Under the pieces are notes generated by a model. That model was not told the origin of the DNA. It did not search any database and saw only the letters and a program-made list of their open reading frames with translations. Positions 25,601 through 37,600 of a stretch of DNA of 64,000 bases are shown piece after piece. Made by a program: the position numbers and the translations under genes. How positions within the stretch are numbered: position 1 is the first letter of the stretch; the number at the start of each line of letters is the position of its first letter. Source of the DNA: Berberis thunbergii (taxonomy: Eukaryota > Streptophyta > Magnoliopsida > Ranunculales > Berberidaceae); the NCBI GenBank assembly GCA_003290165.1, contig QNQO01000519.1, forward strand, positions 434,001-498,000. Direction: 5' to 3'.

Positions 25601-28600
25601 TTCTACCAGCTATCAATCAGGAAGGAAAAATTCAGATGGTTGTGGCCATTGATTCATTCCAGACAAATTTCTTAGCCCTCTGTTTGAGTCGCCTGTCGGA
25701 TCAAGTTAATAGTGCTTTTCCAGTTTCAAGCCGGGGAACTGTTCCTTCGAAAGATCAGATCTCGAGAATAATATCACGCATTCAGGAGGAGATTGAAGCT
25801 GTTAAACTGGATGGGAGGTTAACTCTTCTTGTATTGCGTGAAATTGGGAAAGTCTTGATTCTTCTAGCCGAAAGAGCTGAATACCAGGTATCTTCCATAC
25901 AAGGATTTCTATTTATGTACCTTTACTGCTTTGCCATTTTGTTTTTAGTTTTCTATTTCTGTTTCTGCATAGCTACTGATGGAGAAAGTGCTGGTATTTG
26001 TTTGTATTTTATTGAAGGCATTTTGATTAGTGAATCACTATGGTAATCACTTCAGCTCCTCCACTATTTGTCTTGTGGTCGTGCTATAATGTTCATAAGC
26101 CTTAGGTGAAAATACGTAAATTGTCCCTAACTTTTGAACAGAGAAGTGCCCAGAAAATGAAATTTTGATGTAGTTAAAAATCTCCTCCATCATTACATAC
26201 CTTCATCTCTCTTGCACATCTCATGGCCCATGTTTGCCTAAGATTAAGTAAAGTGGATATATGAGGTGGTGGAGCTGCAGATGACCATGTTGTAATAGCT
26301 TAAAAAACATCAAATGTGTCGTGGTTAGTATTTCAACACAGAAAAGTTTCATGAAAATTTTCAGGAATAATATTGGATTGGAATCTAAGAGTTATTAAAA
26401 AAATGAACAGTGGATAGAACAAAGCACTTGAGACTCAGGTGTAAATGACTTGCAGAATTTTGAATAAATGCTCCACCTCCAAATTCTTTCTTGAATAGGC
26501 TGGATTATTTAGCTCCGACAACTGTGATGGTTTGAGCCTGTCTTTGATGGGTAAATGGGTCTGGGATAGAATACTCCATACAGTTTATTTGGTTATGTGG
26601 AGAGAGAGGAGCAATGGAATATTTGGAAAATATTCTAACTTGTGGATAGAGACATCAAGGTCAATTTGTGGGCTTGGGGATGCTGGGATCTTTAAAGACT
26701 CCCAAATCTCCTTTGAGGAGAAATTGTGCTTATTGAAATTACTTTATGTATTATTTTGGTCTAGCCTTCAGTGAAAGAGATTGCTAGTTTCTCTTAATGA
26801 AATTCCTTCTTTTTGATTAGAAAAAAAAAGAAAAACAAGAAAAATAATAATAAGAAGACGATCCAAAGGTTTGCAATGAGAATTCGATCCGACAACTTTT
26901 TACTTGTCATTGAGGACACTTCTTTATTCCATTGATTCACCCATTGAGAGAGAATCCTAAGTTGGAAGAACACCTCCACACACTTTGTAATCTTAAATTT
27001 GCACAAATATTTAGTTAAAAGGCTAATTCGTTGACGTGTTGAATGCAATTGATATTTCAATGCATGTTCAAAATTTTTATCCAGTACTTTTCACTAATTT
27101 CTTTTTTGATCTTTTCCATTTTCAAGAAGGGGCAAAAATTTACTGTTTCGATAAAAAGGAATGCAAAACATTGCAATGAGACTCAATAGAGGGATCCAGG
27201 GCTATATATGGCGTGTAATGAACTGCTCAAAAGCTTTGGAGTTGGCCTCGTAGGTTGGCCAGTTAGACGAAATGTAATTCAAGATCTTTCAAAACATTTT
27301 TATGGATTCTAGGGGTTCGGTGATGTTGATATTGTTGTTTCTCTTTGTTGTTGGGCTTCTCTCTTTGTATGCGAATTGGAATCCTTTTAAACCTCTAAAG
27401 CTGCAATCCGTCGGTAACTTGCCCTTTCATTTTTATACTATAGAGCCTAAAAAAATCTATTTGAAAACTTTTTTGATACTTTTAGTGTTTTTTTTTGTAA
27501 TAAATATGATGCCTTTGTTCACTGGTCTATGACGTCAATATCCAAGCCCAAAAATATATTCTTTGCCAGATGTTAAAATAATGATTTGTTGCCTTGTGCT
27601 ATGTAAGTTGATGAGACATCAACAGCCACCCGATCATAGTTGTACATGTGGCATGGGCCAAATCTAACACGAGAAAGGCTTCAACGCGCTTCAACGTTGT
27701 CTCAAACAGACCCGTTCATAAACTGTTGTTCAACTCGTAAGTCAGGTGCCCAAGCCCAAATCACGCCAGCCCAAGAGGCATGAGTCTTGGGCTTGGCCTA
27801 AGATAATAAGGTCCGAACATAGGTGTTGTCATAGGCCTGAGATCCATTTGCACAAATTAGCTCTTAGCCCAATCAAGTATTGGGTCCTAAACAGAGCCAA
27901 GTGCTGAAGAGACTCGTTCATGCACAGGTAAATATTCTGGGCGAGAACTCTCTATCACGCCCTCTATAGCAGGGATAGTTGTGGAGGGAACAATTGCTAC
28001 ATAAGGTGATAAAAGGGAAGAAGATACACATACACTTTGCAATTTATATCTAGTCTTCAATCTTACACCGTTACCCGACTTAAGCATCGGAGTACCTTCG
28101 ACTACAACGGTAGTCGCCTTCTAACAACTGTTCATTTTTGCAGGCTCGTGATCGACAAGATTAGTAAGGATAGATTTGGACACACCAGTTTGGTGTCGTC
28201 CATGGGAAAGACGACAAGGTTTCTTTGAAACAAACGTATAAAGTTTCTTATAGCTAAACAGAGTATCGAGACATGGTCATCAACACCAGATCTCAAACAC
28301 TCAACAGCGGTTCAGAGCTAGAGAATGCTTTGGCCGGGATGCCCAACCACAGGGTCGAATCGATCCGATCGAGGAGGCTGAACAACCACATGGTTCAACC
28401 ACTAAGGCGGTCGAGGCTGACCTTTGCATGAGTGAGTCAGATCCTGCTCCACTTGGATCACCTAGCACGGGTGGTAGAAAGGCTTACTCGAGATTGACAG
28501 CAACAATCTAAGACCAGCGAAATCCAGGGAGATCAAACTCTAGGGGATGGACAAGAATGCGTTTAGGAGGGCAAAATCCACCACACCCCCCAACGCGACT

Positions 28601-31600
28601 CTTCTGGCCCACCAAGGCAAGTTCTTCAAGTGCCTTGTGCGAGTTCTCATAGTGTTCTCTTGTGTGAGTCTAAGTATAAATAGGCCTGTCGAGGTAGGGG
28701 CTATCGTTTTGCCTTTAGGAGATATTGAAGTTGTCGCCTTATTACTATTATAGCTCCATTACAGGAAGGTGGGGTTTTTTTTTCTTTCGCTGGAGCTATT
28801 GAACCTGTATAAGGATTGAATGACTTAAGGAGCTTACGGAGGCACTTCCCCTTTTACTCAAGAGGGGGCTTATCTTCATAGTGGAACAAAGAGCTTGTCG
28901 AGAGGGGAGCCTAGTAGGAGATGGGGATCATGGGGACCATGCCCAAGAACCTGCCCCGATTAGGGGCGACCAATCCTGATGTCCTGTATGATCTCACTGT
29001 CCCTCCATTCTTGGAGAAATGCCCCTCTTTCGAAGAAGTTTGTCCCTCCAAAACTCGAGTTATATGACAAAACATCAGATCATCTACGCCATTACCACCA
29101 TGTGATGACACTTAAAGAAAGTTCAAAAGCCATCTCATGCAGAACTTGTCCCACCAACTTCAAGAAGGTCACACTGACCTGGTTCCACAGTCTCCAGCCG
29201 AGATCTATTGGTTCATTCTAGGTCTTGGTGAAGGCATTCATTACCAAGTTTGTTGGGAGCCATATAGAAAGGGCCCCACTATCTGAGCCTCAAGTAGAAG
29301 CTTGACGATTAGGGAGTATGTCACTTGTTTCAGTGATGAACTAACCTTGATCAACGGTTGCACTATTGGCCGACAGTCACCGCTTTCACTTCTGGCCTCC
29401 GAGGAGATCAGTTTTACAATTCCCTCACCTTGGAACCCCAACAAATATGGCGGGTTTGTTAAGAAGCGTCCGAAAATGCATTGCCGTGGAGGAAATGTTG
29501 TTAGTCAGGAAGGCGAAAATGAGCCAAAACACTTCTCCAGAGCCAAGGACAAGGATGAAAGGGGAATAGTTCCAAGCGAAAACGGAGCAAGAATCAAAGG
29601 AGGCTCCGCCAAACAAAGTTATACAAGGCTAGCTGCTCCCGGTACCCCTATTACACTTCGTTCAACTCCAGTATGCCCGACGTTTTATCCGTCATGGAAA
29701 AATGAGAAGACATCAAGTGGCCATCGAAACTCAAAGGGGATGTTTCTAAACGTGATAAATACAAGCTTCTCATCACAAGGAGATAGACCACGATATCAAA
29801 AACTGCAGGAGCCTCAGAAACGAGATTTAGTACTGGATCCAGAAGGACAACTGATGGAGTTCATCGCGTTTGGGGACATGCAGCCCTAACAAAAGACATG
29901 GTTCCTAATGTTGTATGCATCCGTCATGGGCCAAAAGAGGAGAGACAACACAAATCGTTCACTAAAGAAATCGATATAAGAACTGCGACTTAGGGCATAC
30001 TCTTGAGATCTTCTCGTCTAGCACATACGATGCCCTAGTCATCTCAGTAGGGCTAGCAAACTGAAAAGTGAAAAGATTGTTGGTGGGCACTAGCAGTTCC
30101 GTCAACGTACTCCTAAATATGCAACTGACAGAAGAAGAGTTGACAGCCTCAAATCAAGCCTTGTTCGGCTTCAATGGAGAAAGTTGCTACTCGGTCGGAA
30201 TGATTACGCTGCTGATAGTCACAAGGTAATCAAACCTATAGAGGATCCTGATAACAAAATTTTTGGTCGTAGACGCTCGCTTTGAATATAACCTAATCTT
30301 GGGCCGACCTTGGTTACACCACGTAGAGGCGATAGTATCCACCCAATACCAGTGTCTCAAATACCCTTATGACGGTGAAGTAGGCATGATTAGAGGAGAC
30401 TAGACCATGGCTCTGTAATGTCACTGCACCGCGACCAGGCAACTGGAAACGGAGCACAACAACTTGAGCAAAAGGATCTGGATGAAGAAACCCCAAATCC
30501 AGATAGAGAGGACCCACCTGTGCCTTTGGACGTCGAATCTCTATCCAGCCCAAAAGGAAGGTTGAATGCTGGGCAGCCGGAAGAAGCCATCACAATATAC
30601 CTAGACAACCCAGCTAACACGGAAGCAGTCCAGATAGGCTCTAATCTTAACAGAGTGTTGGCAGATCAACTAGCCCACTCGTAAAGGAGAATCGGGATGT
30701 ATTCGCCTGGACAATGGAAGACATAGTGGAGACTGGTCCCTCAGTAATCATGCACCAATTGGCAATCAATCCTGACGTGAAGCCCGTCTGACAGAAAAGA
30801 AGATCGATGGCGCCCAAGTGCAACAGGGCAATTAATGAAGAAGTGCAAAGACTTATGAACGCCGATATGATAAGGGAGTCTTGCTATTTAGAGTGACTGG
30901 CAAACATGGTTCTGGTAAGAAAGAAAAGGGGAAGTGGAAAGTTTGCATGGACTACACGGACATTAACAAAGCCTGCCCAAAAGACAACTTTTTACTGCCT
31001 TGGATAGACCAGATCGTAAATGCGACGTCCGAACACAACCTAATCAGCTTTATGCACGCGCATTCTGGCTACAATCAGATCAATATGCACTCATCGGATC
31101 ATGAGTAAATCTCCTTAACGAACATGGGCACATACTGCTATCGAGTGATGTCGTTCGAACTAAAAAATGCGAGGGAAACATGCCAACTTTTGGTAAACCA
31201 AATGTTCAAGGAAAAATCGGATTGACCATGGGAGTCTACATTGACAACATGCTGGTAAAAGGCCTCCATAGTCCCGATTACCTAGTCGACCTCCAAGGAA
31301 CATTCTCCCAACTCCGGAAGTACAGAATAAAACTCAACCCACAGAAATGCACATTTGGGGTACAATCAAAGAAATTTTTAAGCAAATAACCGGAGGGGAA
31401 TAGAGGCCAATCTAAAGTTGTTTCAGACTCTTCTCGACATGAGACCACCCACAAATATCAAAGAGGTTGAGAGCCTGATTGGGAGAGTGGCAACACTGAA
31501 CATGTTCATTTCCAAATCCTCGGACAAATGCCTCACTTTCTTCAAAATCCTGAAGGGAAAGAGGAGATCACTGTGAACAAGCCTTCTTGAAGGTGTACAT

Positions 31601-34600
31601 GGGAAGCATTGAGCTACTCTCGAAACCTACTCCGGGTGAGACGCTTTACCTATACCTTTGTGTCAAAACATGTAAACTCAGGGAAGAGAAAAGGAAACAT
31701 AAGCCCGTTTACTACATCGGCAAAATGTTTAATGGGGCGGAGGCTAACTACTCTAACCTGGAAAAATTGGCCTTAGCACTGATGACTTTCTATAGGAAAC
31801 TAAGGCCATACTTCCAAGCTCACTCAATAAAAGTCCTGACCCAATATCCACTTTGGTCAGTATTGCACAAGCCAGAGTTGTCAGGAAGAATGGTCAGTGA
31901 AGCTAGGGCAGTTTGACATCCACGGCGCTCCGAGAAATGGCTATCAAGGTGCAAAAATTGGCACTTCCTTGTCGTGTTTACTGGAACATGAGTACCGGGG
32001 TTGAAAAACTAGCAAGGAGTCGAGAAACCCGAGCCGCCCCCACAGGGATGAATCTTGCGATGTGATGGGTCATCCAACGTGAAGGGTTGCGGAGTCGAGA
32101 TCGTCCTTTATACCCTCGAAGGGGTTACGCTCAAGAAGGCTATCAAATTCAGTTCCGTGCTTCAAACAATGAAGCGATGTACGAGGCCCCATAGCCGGGC
32201 TAAACTAGCTAGAGGAATCGGAATAGAAGAAATCACGCTGTTTAGCAATTCCCAACTAGTGGTCAATTAGGTGAATGGTGAATTCGATGTTAAAGCCCCG
32301 AATGATTATCTATTGCGCGAAAGCAATTGAAGCCAAAAGTGGGTTCAAAAGAATATTACTTCGCGGTTGTTTCGAGACAGATAACCAGGAAGCCGACAAT
32401 CTGGCTTGAAAGACCTCGTCCATAGAGGACGACTCCGACGAACTCATAGAGCTCCGGGAGAAGTTGGCCCTAGAGGAAGAAGGGCTCTATGAAACCTTCT
32501 CCACAAGCAAGTTGACAAGTTGGATGAGCCCCCTAGTCGGCTACATACAAGATAAAATCTTCATAGCAGATAAGCTAGAGGCTTGCAAGCTGAAAAATAG
32601 AGAGATACAATACTTTCTTTTCAACGACAGGTTGTACAAGGGATCAACAAATGGCCCTCTACTCAGATGTCGGACCCCGGAGAGGCAGATTATGTCCTCC
32701 GAGAAATCCATGAAGGAATTATGGGAATCACCCCGGAGGAAGGACACTAGCTCATAAAACCCTCACGCGAGTGAACTATTGACAAAAAATACAATAAGAA
32801 GCCAAAGACTTGGTCTGTAAGTGCGATAAATGTCAGAGGTACGCCGTGTACACACATGCCTACACAGAACCTAATTCCAATGACCAGCCCATGGCACTTC
32901 GCGCAATTGGGGATGGATATTGTAGGCTCATTCTCCATCACCGAGAGAAAGAAATTCCTCGTGGATTTCGCCTACTTCACCAAATGGGTAGAAGTGGAGT
33001 TCCTATTGAAGATAGGAGAGAATCAAATCAAAAACTTTCTTCGGAAATTTATCGTCTATAGGTTTGGAATACCGAAATTTCTGGTCAGGGATAACGGGAC
33101 TCAATTCGAAGGCAAAAAAGTCAAGCAACTTTGCATCGACCTGAGCGTTAGTCACCACTTCTCAGCATCGGGTCACCCAAGGCCAATGGACAAATAGAAG
33201 TCACTAACCGAACTATCCTCGAAGTGATCAAAAGGAAACTCGAATCAGTTAAGGGCCTCTAGGTCCTTAAGCTTCCTGACATCCTTTGGGCATACCACAC
33301 CACAAAAAGGACTCCGTATGGAGATACACCATTTGCAATGGCCTATGGGTTTGAGGCAATGATTCCAGTAGAATTAGGAATGTCTACGTTCAGAATGGAG
33401 GAGTTAAAAATGGAAGACAACAATAAAGCTCTGAGAGTTGGATTGGACTTACTCGAAGAGCAAGGAGACGAAGATTCTGTCTTAATAGTTGCATACCAGC
33501 AAAAGATGGCCCATCACTACAATAAGAGTGTTAAGCCTCGAGAATTAAAAGTCGGTACTGAGAAAAACCTAGCCGGACATAGGAGACCCAAGAGAAGGTA
33601 AGCTAAGCCCAAACTGGGAAGGTCCCTATAAGGTGACAACAATCAAAAGGCCAAGTACCTACTGGTTAGAAAACTTAAGTGGAAAACGTCTGAAAAGAAA
33701 AGAAGTATTATCAATAAATTCACCCTTTTTAAAGAATCCTATTTCATATGACTCCATGCATTGGAACATGCCTAGTCCGACCATGGGACCACGATGGCAC
33801 ACATGGAGACCGAACCCAGTTCACGGACAGTTCGCCGTAAGCGGGCACCGCTCCTAAGATAACTTTGTCCGATTACAAGGCCATAATGGCACACATTGGC
33901 CGACCCTAGTCCTATTTAGGATGTCGACAACTTGCCGCATAAGTGACTCAGTCCTATTCAGGAACCAAAGTAGCACACATGCAGACCGAACCCAGTCCAC
34001 AATTCACTGCAAGCGGGCGAGTCCAGTCCACGGACGATTCACCGCTCTTAAGATAACCTAGTCCGACTATGGGGACCATAATGGCGCACATTCGCCGAGC
34101 CTGGCCCTATTTAGGATGTTGACAGCTTGCCGCATATAGTCCACCTCAGAAATCAAGGCAACATGCACACGGACCGAACCCAGTGCACGGACGGTTCACC
34201 CCAAGCAGATGAGTCCAGTCCACAGACAACTCACTACTCAAAAGATAATCTAGTCTGCATCAGGAACTAAGGCAACGCACATACGGGCCGAACAATCCAC
34301 AGACAGTTCATCGCAAATGGACGAGTCTAGTCCACGGACGACTCACCACACCCAATTGTTCTAGTCCATATGAACCAAGGCAACACCCTGACCACCAAGA
34401 CTCAACTAAAGAGTAAATCAGATTGTGGTATGAAATCTAGTCCTAAGAGATCAAAGTGATTTATGTTCTACACAGAATTAAGTGGGAGTTCTTGCCAATG
34501 GCATGACAACTCAACGGTTAGAGCTTGGCGGATGGTACCACTAGGTCATGGGTTCAAACCCAGCTTGCGGCATCTTTATGGGTTCTGGAATCCTATAAAA

Positions 34601-37600
34601 ACCCTGCTTGCCTTTCCAAAAAAAGTGGGAGTACTTCGACAAGCCAACACCTACTCAGGAAGCAGCCAATCCGCAAGGCACTGCCCACTCACACGAAGAT
34701 CACCCTTAAGTGATTTCACCATTATTAACGAATCAAGTTATTTCGTTAAGAGAACTATGCAAGCGAGATAAGAACACGTGTACGTGTACCCTTCCGGATC
34801 GAGCCAGCCCAGGCCCTTATCAGAGTTGAACTGTCTTACATTCAAGGATTGTGATTTCGTTTTTTGAGTTAATTTCGGTTTCCTGATTTTAAGAAATATT
34901 TCGTGAAATATTTCGTTGTGTAGAAAAAACGAAAAAATTTCGATTGCGATTTTGAATTTGACAATATAAGTTATGCATTTTAAACTTTAATTGTTACATA
35001 AATAGTCTCATACTACTCATAGTGTCATACCGACTACATAATACATGAGAATCACTCACATAACAAATTTTTGATACTAAAATAACATTATAACATGTTA
35101 AAATATACGAAGATTAAAATATTTATTTCAAGTCTTAAGAAAATTTCGACGTATTTCGGATTTGAGATTTCGGTAAGTTTAAAACAAGAAATATTTAATG
35201 AAATTTTGACATTTCGAGAAATTACATTCCTTGCTTACATTACAAGGTCCTGCCTACCCAAATACCATGACTTTTTTGACAGATTTGCTCGTACAGGGCC
35301 AATATAACTCGCATTCACTCAACGCATACATGAAAAAGAGAAAGCGAACTTAGACAAAAAAATTACTTTATTGATCATCGAAAAGTTATTACAAAGCTTG
35401 ACCGACTGATCAATTCAAAGGATTACACATTACAAAGAATCTGAACTCGGTGGAAAGCAAGGTGCAAGTGAAGATCTGCCAGAACACATATTGAAACTTT
35501 GCTCCACCAAATCTGCCTTCCGGATGAGGCATCATGAGTGAAGCCAAGGAAGAAGCATTGGGAACAACCACCCAAAGTTGGTTGTTGGTGTTACCTCCCA
35601 TAGATGGTGAAAGACGCCGTGGGAAAACCAGAAGATGGAAGACAAACTCGAGCCCTAAGGGGAAGTCCATACTTCTTCGCGACAAATTCGGAGGTCCCAT
35701 GGAACAACTGGAAGCGCACTCAAATCGGGTCTTGTTGAGACTCATCATTGCAAATGTCAGGACATTAGGAGACTCCCCAATGAGTGCTCCGTTTGTCCTC
35801 TGTAGAGACCAAAATAGAAGCGCACTCTCCAAAAACGCGCATTTGAGGGATGAAGTCTGCGAAGCACTATCAACACTAGCCTATCTATAGGCACAATATT
35901 CATCAAAGGTAGTCACCCAACAAACGCGTCGGCATTGAATGCTACCAAAGAATGAAGGGGCAATAGTTTCAAGTACAACTGCTCCAGTCTCCATTCATTG
36001 AATTAATGAAACTCCACGCAACCCCATTAATTGGGGGAGTAACTGATGAAACATCGAACAGTAACCCGATCTCAGCCGTACATGTGGCATGGGCCAACCC
36101 TAACACGAGAAAGGCTTTAGCACAATCCCAAGCGGACTTATTCGTAAACCATTGTTCAACTCGTAAGTCAGGTATCCACACCCAAGTCACGCCAGCCCAA
36201 AAGGCAGGTGTCTTGGGGCTTGGCCCAGGACAATAAGGCTCAAACATAAATCTCTGAGCTGTCATAGGCCCGAGATCTACTCGCACAAATCAGCTCTTAG
36301 CCCGATCAAACATCGAGTCCTAAACAAAGCAAAGTGTCGAAAAGACTCGGTAATGCACATGTAAGATTCTGGGCAATATCTCCTTCCTCCATCACGCTTT
36401 CGCATGGACAATTGTGGAAGGAACACTTGCTACTTACGGTGAGAAATGGGAAGAAAAAAGTACGCATACACTTTGCAATTTACATCTAGTCTTTACTCTT
36501 CCTTGCACCATTACCTGACTTAAACATCAGAGTGCCTTCGGTTACCACAACTGTGCTTTCTGGTTAACCGCGGTTTATTTTTGCAGGCTCGAGATCAGTA
36601 AGGACAAAATTTGGAGACATCATAAGTGATGTTATGGAGATTTTGTTCGTGAACACATTCTCGTTTTAACCAGTCTTGATCAACAAACCTGAACAAAAGT
36701 AGACATATATGCACAATGAAGAGGTTCATTGAAAAGTATAGATGAATATAACTTAGTCAACTTTGAATATGCAAAAATTTAAATGTCACATACTGAGCAC
36801 AGAAACTAGAAAATAAGAATTACCTATCGAATTCACACAATTCCTCAATTTGAAGGACAATTTTTTTTCAAAGGTGAGCGTGGTTTTAGTTGGATCCCCG
36901 AAACATTAAATGCCTTTGGCAGAGTTAAAACCTCGTGATAACATTGGCTTAGTTGAGTTTGCACCCTTTAGATTTCAAAAATAATTTCGCTGCTCTTTTA
37001 TTTTGTTAAAATAATCTTTGAATACAAAACCAATGGTGAAGGACCACTATAATAAGAGAAACCCTTATTCTAATTTTAAAAATAGGGAAAATGAAAAAAA
37101 GAGTACCCAAATAAATTTATGCTGCCTTATTACACTCACTTTTTATTTATTAAATAATTATCATCAAAGCCCATTCTCGATACTCTTGGGGTCGCCTACA
37201 TGTAGTTTGATTCTTCAAGCAATGCGATCTTTCCATATATCCTTGCCTAATCCAAGCTCAAGGATGTATTCCTTCACTTCCTTCATCCAAGTTTTCAGCG
37301 GTTGTCCCTTCCGACTACATCCTCTACTAACTTGTCAATCTGGACATTTTTTAATTGGCGCCATGTTTGGTCTCCTCCGCACGTGACTAAACCACTTTAA
37401 ACGTGTTTCTCTAATTTTATCTTCTATGGGTGCTACACCTAAGTATCTTCTAATTCTTTCGTTCCTAATTATTACGGATTTTACCACACATCTATCTTAA
37501 CATACGCATTTCTGCTACCGCTTTTCTATCCATATGTTGTCTCGTAGTAGCCCAACATTCTGAACCATAGAGCATGGCCGGTCGAACAATTGTCTTATAG

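Larger units (their letters stand above)
27609..36622 (+). mobile_element. Tat-type element 3 in COG5 intron 2, pol-bearing, with perfect TSD
   Basis: LTRs of equal length (27609-28187 and 36044-36622, 579 bp each) are flanked by identical TAAGT (27604-27608 and 36623-36627). The primer-binding site TTTGGTGTCGTCCATGGG and the purine tract TTGGGGGAG are in place. The interior runs gag, protease, reverse transcriptase, RNase H, integrase, the Ty3/gypsy order. A family tandem repeat, a SINE, a hAT MITE and an 800-bp tail follow. Catalytic residues are lost in protease and reverse transcriptase, and many stops are present, so it is dead. At 9,014 bp it supplies three quarters of the intron. Confidence 0.93.

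Noticed and set aside
27302..27532. Small membrane protein
   Set aside because: A T-rich hydrophobic ORF inside COG5 intron 2 with no motif and no splice context.
35410..35890. Overlapping 118- and 140-codon ORFs as host genes
   Set aside because: They lie inside element 3 between its hAT MITE and 3' LTR, with no known domain.
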